From CAYXXZ01 sp964469165 (lineage in GTDB: Bacteria > Pseudomonadota > Gammaproteobacteria > Pseudomonadales > Porticoccaceae): 64,000 bases of DNA. Made by a program: the position numbers and the translations under genes. Position 1 is the stretch's first letter, and the number at the start of each line of letters is the position of its first letter. The stretch spans positions 76,554 to 140,553 of the forward strand of contig CAYXXZ010000001.1 of the NCBI GenBank assembly GCA_964469165.1, read 5' to 3'. Shown here one piece after another: positions 8,065 to 15,222 of this stretch. The notes under the pieces were generated by a model. The model was not told the DNA's origin and did no database searches. It worked only from the letters and a program-made list of their open reading frames with translations.

Positions 8065-8409
8065 CAGAGGGCGACGTCTCCTTCCATGTCTTCATCAAGA
8101 TCCACCGGATGCTCCAGATTGGCCAACATGGCCTGAGCGAGAGTATCCGGCAGAGGCCCAAGGTGCTTGCCCTGGCGGATATCCTGTTCCAGCAAGCTCA
8201 GAAAGGCAGCGATGGCCGGATCTTCATGGCCGGCATCGGCACGGGTGACAATCACATCGCCATTGCGCAACTCAAATGCCACTTTCTCGCCGGTGGCCAC
8301 ACCCAGAGCCTGGCGGATGGACTTGGGCAGGGTGATCTGCCCTTTGGAGGTCTAAGGTAGCTTGTTCGTGAATGGCAGACACGGTCAAAGCCTCGTCGGT
8401 AATGCTCAC
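8064..8409 (-). pseudogene. prlF: PrlF-type AbrB antitoxin with N-terminal frameshift
   Basis: Partner of YhaV. The N-terminus from GTG 8409 reads VSITDEALTVSAIHEQATL, then one extra base (8352) breaks the frame; the next frame continues TSKGQITLPKSIRQALGV, the classic AbrB/SpoVT swapped-hairpin motif, through ATGEKVAFELRNGDVIVTR and the toxin-binding C-terminus. Joined, ...HEQATLTSKGQITLP... is the expected family sequence. As read, only a GTG at 8300 could start the rest, giving 78 residues without the DNA-binding half but possibly still able to bind YhaV. Either a real mutation or a sequencing indel. The gene lies behind a palindrome at 8416-8439 that is a likely operator. Confidence 0.75.
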
Positions 8410-8415
8410 GCCAAC

Positions 8416-8439
8416 AAGGTAAGGAATATTCCTTACCTT
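8416..8439. promoter_or_regulatory. 24-bp perfect palindrome upstream of prlF-yhaV
   Basis: AAGGTAAGGAAT followed by its exact reverse complement, seven bases upstream of the prlF GTG. Antitoxins of this class bind palindromes in their own promoter, so this is the probable PrlF/YhaV autoregulatory operator (inference). Confidence 0.6.
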
Positions 8440-8583
8440 ATCAATCTGGTCTCTACAAATATTCAGAGACAGACCAGCTTTGATTGAAAAAGAATCGCGT
8501 TCAGAGCGAAGCGCCGCTGGCTCCCAGCTCCGGCATTCACCCTGTGGAAGGGAAGGGATTATTCTCTAACCTTCTGAAACCGA

Positions 8584-9678
8584 TCACTTTTCAACCACCT
8601 TACTGCCTTTTACCACCACTTCCGGGCCACTGATTCCGCGCGGAAAATCCGCATAGCGGGCATCCTCGAAACGCACCACCACCTCGCTCTCGCCCCGTTC
8701 GATCAGCGCGTAGGGAAAGCGTGACCAGGACAGATAGCGCTGGGCGCTGATATCCTGCGCCGCTTGTACGACGGCAGGATCATCGAGATTGCGATCGATA
8801 TGCCAGTCGTAGAGGGTCAGGTGCGGTGTCGCGAGCCAGTCCCAAGCGCCCAGGTAATACGCGTCTTCCGTGGCGGCTACCACGGTGCCCTGTAAGGGAT
8901 TGGCGGGTACCGGGCCGATCATCACATCCTGTGCGGCGCCGAGGCCGCGCTCCGCCAGCGCGCTGCGCACCTCTGCTCGCGCCGGTATATTGGCGATTAC
9001 ATTTGCCGCCATGTAGGCGGTCACCACCACGACCAGAGTACGCGCCGCCATTTCGCCGGGAACAACGTGTCTCAGGCGCAGAACGGCGACGGCAACCAGA
9101 CCGGCCAGCCACAGGCCTTGCGCCACACCGGGTACCAGCGGGTTGGTGAGCACCAGCCACGAGGTCGGCAGCCAGAACAGCAGCCAGGCGAGCAGGGCGG
9201 GAAGGCGCTGCGACCACAACAGAAAACACAGTCCACCAAATATCAGCCACAGCCAGGGATCGATGATGAACAGTCCATCGCCATAGAACCAGCGGCCATC
9301 GAAGGGCATCAGCCAGCGCAGGCCATAATTGTTGAGCCAGTCGAGAGCAGGGTGGCTGATCACGGCAATCGCACTGACCAGCAGCAGCGGCCACCAACGC
9401 GCCGGTTCCGCGCCCGGTCGCCAGCGTCGTCGCACCAATTTGTCCCACAACAGCAACCCCGCCGCCAACAAGGGCGGCAGCAGCACCAACGCGAGCACCC
9501 CGTGGGTCCAGCCGCGGCGGTGGGCGAGAGCCATGTAATCGCTGGCGAAAGCGACGACGATGTCTACATCCGCAATGTTGGCGCCAATCAGCAGGGCGGC
9601 GGTGGCCAGCGGGGTGGCGCGGCGCAGACCGGTAGCGGCCAGCGCACCACCGGTGAGAGTGTGGGCAATGGGGTCCAT
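8584..9678 (-). CDS. Membrane-bound metal-dependent hydrolase (YdjM/DUF457-type)
   Basis: 364 residues from ATG 9678, chosen because the protein then begins MDPIAHTLTGGALAATG, the standard N-terminus of this family, and AGGA lies seven bases upstream. Conserved His/Asp: H6, then NIADVD near 37 and RGWTHG near 55, and SHPALDWLNNYG near 107, forming the predicted metal site facing the membrane. At least six hydrophobic helices fill residues 60-250; the C-terminal about 110 residues are soluble. Family members are inner-membrane proteins of uncertain substrate (E. coli YdjM is LexA-regulated). Divergent from the gene at 9888. Confidence 0.82.
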   Translation of the reverse strand: MDPIAHTLTGGALAATGLRRATPLATAALLIGANIADVDIVVAFASDYMALAHRRGWTHGVLALVLLPPLLAAGLLLWDKLVRRRWRPGAEPARWWPLLLVSAIAVISHPALDWLNNYGLRWLMPFDGRWFYGDGLFIIDPWLWLIFGGLCFLLWSQRLPALLAWLLFWLPTSWLVLTNPLVPGVAQGLWLAGLVAVAVLRLRHVVPGEMAARTLVVVVTAYMAANVIANIPARAEVRSALAERGLGAAQDVMIGPVPANPLQGTVVAATEDAYYLGAWDWLATPHLTLYDWHIDRNLDDPAVVQAAQDISAQRYLSWSRFPYALIERGESEVVVRFEDARYADFPRGISGPEVVVKGSKVVEK

Positions 9679-9887
9679 GGATATCCTGTTTTCCAGCGGT
9701 GGGAGAACGTCCGCCGCCATTCGCACATCTGAACAAAAGCGGGCCGAAAGGGATTGTACGCATCGCGCCCAGCCTGTCCACGTCGCGCGGGTTGCGCATT
9801 GGCGAGACAAACCCGATGATTGGCGGCGAAACGTTCCGGCAGGGCTAGGGTCTGTCGGTATGACACTTTCAAACAGAGATCGATACC

Positions 9888-10241
9888 ATGGAAAACACCC
9901 CCATCTCTCCCGCCGTCAGCGACAAGCAAAAAAACCTGGTACTGCTGGTCTACATCCTCCAGGCCCTGAGCTTTCTGGTGGGCATCAGCGCCATTGCCGG
10001 CGTCTTCATCAACTATCTGAAGCGCGACGAGGTGAAAGGCACCTGGCTGGAATCTCATTTCGAGTGGCAGATCAAAACCTTCTGGTACTCGCTTTTGGGG
10101 GCGTTCATCGGCTTCGTGCTGCTGATCATCGGTATCGGCGTGCTCATTCTCGGCGCCGTGACCCTGTGGTACATCTACCGCATCATCAAGGGCTGGCTCG
10201 CCTACAACGATGCCAAGGCACTGCCCGATGGCCTCTTCTGA
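9888..10241 (+). CDS. DUF4870-like inner-membrane protein
   Basis: 117 residues with a short polar N-terminus then three hydrophobic helices (about 16-45, 62-92, 88-105) and a conserved SHFEWQIKTFWYSL segment between them, typical of the Tic20/DUF4870 group of small membrane proteins. No function is established. Its 3' end overlaps the start of the FAH-family gene by 14 bases, so they are co-transcribed. It shares an approximately 200-bp upstream region with the divergent metal-dependent hydrolase gene. Confidence 0.75.
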   Translation: MENTPISPAVSDKQKNLVLLVYILQALSFLVGISAIAGVFINYLKRDEVKGTWLESHFEWQIKTFWYSLLGAFIGFVLLIIGIGVLILGAVTLWYIYRIIKGWLAYNDAKALPDGLF

Positions 10242-10908
10242 TCACTACCAGCACCGCTTCATCAGCGGCGATGCGACGCCCTGGCCCGCGGGCAAGGTGC
10301 TGTGCGTGGGGCGCAACTACGCGGCGCACGCCGCCGAGCTGAACAACTCGGTGCCCGAGGCGCCGCTGCTGTTCCTCAAGCCATCGACCGCGATTACCGC
10401 GTTCGACGGCGAACTGGCACTGGCTGCGGATCTCGGCATTCACCACTACGAAACCGAAATGACGGTGCTGATCGGCAAGCCGCTACGGCGCTGCTCCCCG
10501 GAGCAGGCGCGCGGCGCCATCGCCGGCCTTGGCGTCGGGCTCGATCTGACCTTGCGAGCCCTGCAGGACAACCTCAAGGCCAGGCGCCACCCCTGGGAGC
10601 AGGCCAAGGCGTTCGATGGCAGTTGCGTGTTGTCCGCCTTTGCGCCCTCTTTGCCCACCACGGATATTCAGAATCTGGCGGTGCGGCTGTGGCGCAACGG
10701 CGAGTTGGTGCAGGACGGCAACACCGGGCAGATGCTGTTTCCCGTTGTTGCCCTGCTCGAAAAAATGAGCCGCTATTTCACCCTGCTGCCCGGCGATGTG
10801 GTCATGACCGGCACCCCCAAAGGGGTGGGCGAGTTGCACCATGGCGATACAGTGCGCGCCGAACTGGGTACACTGGTGGTCGCGCAGGCGAGCGTGGCGT
10901 ACCTGTAG
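10228..10908 (+). CDS. Fumarylacetoacetate hydrolase-family protein
   Basis: 226 residues from ATG 10228 (MASSDHYQHRF); an earlier in-frame ATG at 10210 is less likely because it lies deeper in the upstream gene. It contains CVGRNYAAHAAEL, the Glu-rich metal site HYETEMTVLIGK, the substrate segment LTLRALQDNLK, KAFDGSCVLS and the C-terminal GDVVMTGTPKGVG, all as in YcgM/FAHD1 proteins, which are Mg-dependent acylpyruvate hydrolases or oxaloacetate decarboxylases. The substrate is not determinable. Probably in one transcript with the upstream DUF4870-like gene. Confidence 0.88.
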   Translation: MASSDHYQHRFISGDATPWPAGKVLCVGRNYAAHAAELNNSVPEAPLLFLKPSTAITAFDGELALAADLGIHHYETEMTVLIGKPLRRCSPEQARGAIAGLGVGLDLTLRALQDNLKARRHPWEQAKAFDGSCVLSAFAPSLPTTDIQNLAVRLWRNGELVQDGNTGQMLFPVVALLEKMSRYFTLLPGDVVMTGTPKGVGELHHGDTVRAELGTLVVAQASVAYL

Positions 10909-10965
10909 AGCTGGCGCCGTCGCCATCACCGGCAACCCGCACGCAGTAAAACGGAATCCGGAACC

Positions 10966-11967
10966 ATGATCGAGCAAGACCCGCAACACCCCTTCGAGCG
11001 CCTCACTCCCGATTTGATCATCGATGCGGTGCAGAGCACCGGGCTTTGGTGCGACGGACGCCTGCTGCCGCTCAATAGCTACGAAAACCGGGTGTATCAA
11101 GTGGGGCTGGACGAAGGCAGCCCTGTGATCGTCAAGTTCTACCGCCCGGAACGCTGGAGCGACGAGCAAATTCTCGAAGAACACCAGTTCTGTTTCGAGC
11201 TGGCAGAGCAGGAATTGCCCATCGTCGCGCCGCTGCTGATTCCCGGCGACGACAGGCAGACCAGTCTCGCCCACTTCGGCGGTTTTCGCTTCGCCATCTA
11301 TCCGCGCCGCGGCGGCCACGCCCCCGAGCTCGACAATCTGGACAACCTGCACACCCTCGGCAAATGCATCGGCCGCATCCATCAGGTGGGCAGGGCGCGG
11401 CCCTTCGTCCACCGTCTCGCCATCGACGTACAGAGCTTTGGACACGAGTCCGTCGACTACATTGCCACCCACATGATCCCCGCCGACCTGAAAGCGGTAT
11501 ACGTCGGCGTGGCGCATGATCTGCTGGCGGCGGTTGAAGACGCTTTTTCCACCCTGCGCGGCGACGATTACATTCGCGTTCACGGCGACTGCCATCCCGG
11601 CAATATCCTGTGGCGCGACGATCTGCCCCATTTCGTGGACTTCGACGATGCCCGCATGGCGCCCGCCATACAGGACATCTGGATGCTGCTGAGCGGCGAG
11701 CGCCAGCGCCAGACCGCGCAGCTCTGTGAAATCCTCGATGCCTACGCGGAATTCTGCGACTTCGATCCGCGCCAGCTGCGCTGGGCGGAAGGCTTCCGCG
11801 CCCTGCGGCTGATGTATTTCGCCGCCTGGCTGGCACGGCGCTGGCAGGACCCGGCCTTTCCCCGGGTATTCACCTGGTTCAACACGGCGCGCTACTGGGG
11901 CGACCACATCCTCGAACTGCGGGAGCAGCTCGCCACCATAGCCGAGCCGCCGTTGCAGTGGTTGTGA
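10966..11967 (+). CDS. srkA: Stress response kinase A (YihE/RdoA)
   Basis: 333 residues matching the SrkA Ser/Thr kinase, an APH-fold enzyme that counters MazEF-mediated death and acts in the Cpx envelope-stress response in E. coli. Landmarks: LTPDLIIDAVQSTGLWCDGR at the N-terminus, LNSYENRVYQVG (nucleotide loop), VIVKFYRPERW with the ATP-binding Lys, the catalytic loop HGDCHPGNILW near 206, and FVDFDDARMAPAIQDIWML (DFD) near 223. Length agrees with E. coli SrkA (328). It follows the FAH gene by 57 bases and is followed by a repeat-rich spacer. Confidence 0.92.
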   Translation: MIEQDPQHPFERLTPDLIIDAVQSTGLWCDGRLLPLNSYENRVYQVGLDEGSPVIVKFYRPERWSDEQILEEHQFCFELAEQELPIVAPLLIPGDDRQTSLAHFGGFRFAIYPRRGGHAPELDNLDNLHTLGKCIGRIHQVGRARPFVHRLAIDVQSFGHESVDYIATHMIPADLKAVYVGVAHDLLAAVEDAFSTLRGDDYIRVHGDCHPGNILWRDDLPHFVDFDDARMAPAIQDIWMLLSGERQRQTAQLCEILDAYAEFCDFDPRQLRWAEGFRALRLMYFAAWLARRWQDPAFPRVFTWFNTARYWGDHILELREQLATIAEPPLQWL

Positions 11968-11984
11968 GGGTGGAAGGGACTTTT

Positions 11985-12195
11985 ATCTTCCCTCTCCCCA
12001 GCCCTCTCCCTAAAGGGAGAGGGGGCAGAATGGGGGGTCGCAACAATTCCCTCACGTTTCCAGACGAGGCACCGCAACGGCTCCCTCTCCCTTCAGGGAG
12101 AGGGGCAGAATGGGGGTCGCAACAACCCCCTTACTTTTCCAGACGAGGCACCGCAATAACTCCCTCTCCCTTCAGGGAGAGGGTTGGGGAGAGGG
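11985..12195. repeat. Tandem array of about 80-bp hairpin units (2.4 copies)
   Basis: The hairpin CCCTCTCCCTNNAGGGAGAGGG occurs starting at 12002, 12083 and 12162 (spacings 81 and 79). Between hairpins the shared text is GCAGAATGGGGGTCGCAACAA and TTTCCAGACGAGGCACCGCAA. The last copy is truncated after the hairpin and flows into GGTTGGGGAGAGGG. The hairpins may also terminate srkA transcription. Confidence 0.8.
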
Positions 12196-12514
12196 CGACA
12201 CCAACACCCGGGAACGGATTCGTCTCTCTGTCACAATTCGTCTATAATGGCCCGCTTGTCTGTCCTGCCTCCGTGGCACTAGTCCCTTCGACTTTCCGCA
12301 CTGCCGCTGCACTTCGCGGTCGAGTGTCGCTCTGTAGCCCTTCAGCATCCCGCCGGTTTCGGAGAGGAGTGCGCTGCGGGGCCCGACGGCAGGACTCTTT
12401 TGTAAAAAGCCTCGGTATGAGCGGGCTCGCCGTGAAAATTCCATTGAGAGGTTCGCGACCAGGGCCGCTCCTGCAGTGGCCGCTGTGCCATCCAGGGTAG
12501 AATCAGCTCTTCTT

Positions 12515-12536
12515 GCGCCTGGCCGGCGCTTTTTTT
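12515..12536 (+). terminator. Rho-independent terminator
   Basis: Stem GCGCC/GGCGC with loop TGGCC followed by seven T. It ends a rightward transcript that contains no protein gene after srkA, so it either terminates srkA over a long trailer or a separate non-coding RNA starting near 12255. Confidence 0.65.
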
Positions 12537-12673
12537 GAGCCATAGCGTCAACAAACTACGTCCTGCCAGAGCTCTTGAAAAAGAGATTCAAGAAAGTCGC
12601 ACTTGCAGACCCGTGCAGCCTATATTGCTGACTTACGAGCAAAAAGAACAAGGGAGCCCGCCACCAAGCAGCC

Positions 12674-13921
12674 ATGCCCAAGCCCAACGCCCGACTCAAA
12701 CCCAGCCCCTGGGTGCAGCTTGTACACAACCGCCAGTTTATCTGGCTGTTGCTGGGCAACGTGGCCATGTTCTTCGGTTTTTCCGCGACATTGCTGCTGC
12801 GCTCGCTACTGGCCTGGAAGATCACCGGCGACGAGATGTCGCTGGCGTGGATCAACCTCGTGGCGGCGGGCTGCATGTTCTTCACGTCGATATTTGCCGG
12901 CGCCGTCATCGACCGCGTCGAGCGGCGACGCATGATGCTCATCGCGCAAACGGTGCTGCTGGCGGCAGAGGGCAGCGTGCTCGTGCTGTTGGTCATGGAT
13001 CGCCTGACCTTCGGCTTTCTGCTGGTCAGCGCCTTCGCGGTCAGCACCACCTTTCCGTTCATCATGCCCGCGCGCACCGCGATGGTGGTGGAATCCGTGG
13101 GCCGTGCGTCCTTCGGCAAGGCGTCGGCAATGATGTCCGGCGGCGTCAACATTTCGCGCATGGTGAGCCCCGCCGCAGTTGGCTTCATCGCCGACTGGTG
13201 GGGTCTGGCCCAAGGCTATCTGTCACTGGTCGCCGTGCATGCCATCGCCCTGTGGTGCACATTCAACGTCAAGCGCAGCTATCCCGTGCACGACCCGCAG
13301 CGGGGCGCGATTTTCAGCGAAATCCGTGAAGGCTTTGCCTATATTTCCCGCAACCGGCCGCTGGCGCTGTGCCTTCTCTTCGGGATATTGCCGGTTCTCA
13401 TCGTGGTGCCTTTCCAGAACATGATGGTGGTATTCGTCGAGGAACTGTGGGGCCAAGGCGGCAGCGGACTCGGCATCATGCTGGCGGCGATGGGTGTGGG
13501 CGGCCTGCTGGGGTCCGTGCTGATGGCCATGATCAAGGACGGCAGCCTGATGAAGCCGATGATCGTGGCCACCGTCTTCATGGGCATTTTCCTGATCCTG
13601 CTCAGCCACTCTCCCTGGTTCTGGCTCGCCGTGATCATCATGTTCGGCATCTACAGCTCGTCGGTGCTGACCCAGATCCTGGTCCATACCGGCGTGCAGC
13701 TCATGTCCGAGGACAGGTATCGCGGCCGCATCACCACCATCTCCCTGATGACCTTCGGCCTGGCCCCCGTGGGCACCTTTCCGCTGGCATTCGCCACCAA
13801 GCACATCGGTGCGTCGCTGGCGTTGACCGCCGCCGCGGTGATATTGCTCATCTGCGTAACGGCGATCTGGTTTCTGTTGCCGTCGTTCCGCAAGATCGAC
13901 GAGGCGGCGCGGGCTTACTGA
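12674..13921 (+). CDS. MFS transporter, first of a tandem pair
   Basis: 415 residues with 12 predicted membrane helices, similar to the MFS_3/EntS-like exporter group. The loop 2-3 motif is replaced by FAGAVIDRVERRRMMLIAQ, the usual GxxxDRxxRR variant. The N-terminal half includes SATLLLRSLLAW and ITGDEMSLAWINL, both also found in the next gene. Its TGA overlaps the ATG of the second copy by one base, and both proteins are exactly 415 residues, so they arose by tandem duplication and may work together as separate exporters or a heterodimer. Substrate unknown. Confidence 0.85.
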   Translation: MPKPNARLKPSPWVQLVHNRQFIWLLLGNVAMFFGFSATLLLRSLLAWKITGDEMSLAWINLVAAGCMFFTSIFAGAVIDRVERRRMMLIAQTVLLAAEGSVLVLLVMDRLTFGFLLVSAFAVSTTFPFIMPARTAMVVESVGRASFGKASAMMSGGVNISRMVSPAAVGFIADWWGLAQGYLSLVAVHAIALWCTFNVKRSYPVHDPQRGAIFSEIREGFAYISRNRPLALCLLFGILPVLIVVPFQNMMVVFVEELWGQGGSGLGIMLAAMGVGGLLGSVLMAMIKDGSLMKPMIVATVFMGIFLILLSHSPWFWLAVIIMFGIYSSSVLTQILVHTGVQLMSEDRYRGRITTISLMTFGLAPVGTFPLAFATKHIGASLALTAAAVILLICVTAIWFLLPSFRKIDEAARAY

Positions 13922-15168
13922 TGGCCAGGTCGCGCTCGCCATCCCTTCGTCAGCCGTTGAAGATCCTGTTTCGCAACGACCAGTTCCGCTGGCTGTTTTC
14001 GAGCAATTTCGCCCACTTTTTCACGTTCTCGGCCACACTGCTGCTGCGCTCGCTGCTGGCCTGGGAGATTACCGGCGACGAGATGTCCCTGGCCTGGATC
14101 AACCTGGCGGCGGCAGCCTGTATTCTGGTCGGTTCGTTCTTTTCCGGGGCCGTGATCGACCGCGTGGAGAGGCGCAAGCTGATTCTTCTCGCCCAGTGCG
14201 TGCTGATCGTTTCAGACCTGTCGATCGTGATCCTGCTCGCCACCGGCCACCTGCAGTTCAGCTACCTGGTCATCAGTGCCATGGTGGTGACCTCGACGTC
14301 CACCTTCGTGTCTCCTGCGCGCACCGCCATGGTGGTGCAGGTGGTGGAGCGCCACCAGTTCGGCAAGGCTATGGCGCTGATGGCCGGCGGCGGCAACGTG
14401 GCGCGCATGATCAGCCCCGCCGTTGCCGGGCTGATCGTCGACTGGACCAGTATTCTCCACGGCTACTTTCTGCTGATTCTGGTGCACTGCTTCACCCTGC
14501 TGTGCACCTTCCATTTCAAGGCAAGCCATCCCTACCGGGAAGGTGAGAAGGAGCCGCTGCTGCGTGAAATTCGCGACGGCTTCGTCTACATTGCCGGCAA
14601 CCGCCCGCTGGCCATGTGTATTCTGTTCGGGATGCTGCCCATTTTGCTGCTGGTGCCGTTTCAACACACCATGGTGATCTTCGTCGACCACCTGTGGGGC
14701 AGGGGCGCCAGCGGCCTCGGCATCATGATGGCGGCCACCGGCATCGGTGGCCTCGCGGGCTCCATGTTGATGATGTTCGTCAAGGACGGCAGTCTCGCCA
14801 AGCCCTTGATGATCTCCGGAATGCTGGTCGGCCTGTTTTTCATGCTGCTCAGCCACACGCCCTGGTTCTGGGTTGCGGTGGGCGTGGTGTTCTGCGTATA
14901 CAGTTCGTCGGTGCTGACCCAGACCCTGATGCAAACCGGTGTACAACTGATGACGGACGAAAAATACCGCGGTCGGGTCACCACCATGACCGTGATGTCA
15001 TACGGGCTCGCCCCCGTCGGCACCTTGCCGCTGGCCTACGCCGCCAAGCACATCGGCCCCGCGTGGGGCATGACCATCACCGCCGTGGTACTCAGTTCGG
15101 CCATGCTGGCCATCTGGTTTCTGGCGCCCTCGTTTCGCAAAATCGACGAGGTCGCCAAAACTCAATAG
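13921..15168 (+). CDS. MFS transporter, second of a tandem pair
   Basis: 415 residues starting MARSRSPSLRQPLKILFRND. ATG 13921 overlaps the preceding TGA (TGATG); the frame is open further upstream only as an antiframe within the first copy. Same 12-helix layout and many shared blocks with the upstream gene: SATLLLRSLLAW, GDEMSLAWINLAA, FSGAVIDRVERRKL, the ending LAPSFRKIDEVAKTQ. Divergence is spread along the whole length, so the duplication is old and both copies are under selection. It lies 54 bases before ydbH, but a role shared with YdbH is not implied by sequence. Confidence 0.87.
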   Translation: MARSRSPSLRQPLKILFRNDQFRWLFSSNFAHFFTFSATLLLRSLLAWEITGDEMSLAWINLAAAACILVGSFFSGAVIDRVERRKLILLAQCVLIVSDLSIVILLATGHLQFSYLVISAMVVTSTSTFVSPARTAMVVQVVERHQFGKAMALMAGGGNVARMISPAVAGLIVDWTSILHGYFLLILVHCFTLLCTFHFKASHPYREGEKEPLLREIRDGFVYIAGNRPLAMCILFGMLPILLLVPFQHTMVIFVDHLWGRGASGLGIMMAATGIGGLAGSMLMMFVKDGSLAKPLMISGMLVGLFFMLLSHTPWFWVAVGVVFCVYSSSVLTQTLMQTGVQLMTDEKYRGRVTTMTVMSYGLAPVGTLPLAYAAKHIGPAWGMTITAVVLSSAMLAIWFLAPSFRKIDEVAKTQ

Positions 15169-15222
15169 CCTTTTGGGTGTCTGTTGAGAGGCAAGGGGCT
15201 TTTCCCGCACTCTGGTCGCTGC

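Larger units (their letters stand above)
11968..12673. other. Repeat-rich intergenic region, possible ncRNA
   Basis: About 700 bases without a credible protein gene. The left part (about 11985-12195) is a tandem array of hairpin-forming units. The right part (about 12240-12540) runs from a TATAAT-like box at 12243-12248 to a clear terminator at 12515-12536 and contains a REP-like half-site (CTGCAGGAGCGGCC on the minus strand at about 12463-12476). The 12540-12673 stretch holds nothing recognisable; the next ATG (12674) has only a distant GGGAG upstream. Confidence 0.5.

Noticed and set aside
8445..8495. Imperfect inverted repeat (TCAATCTGGTCTCT / AGAGACAGACC...GATTGA)
   Set aside because: Arms are interrupted by two mismatched insertions and no T-run follows on either strand, so it is not called as a terminator or operator.
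11985..12195. CRISPR array
   Set aside because: Spacers between repeats are themselves nearly identical and no cas genes are present, so it is an ordinary tandem repeat.
12172..12543. 123-codon minus-strand ORF in the repeat-rich spacer
   Set aside because: It runs through hairpin repeats and a REP-like half-site; sequence is repeat-derived and lacks a ribosome site.
13921..15168. Second MFS gene as an assembly duplication
   Set aside because: Protein and DNA differences are spread over the whole gene, so it is a true old duplicate.
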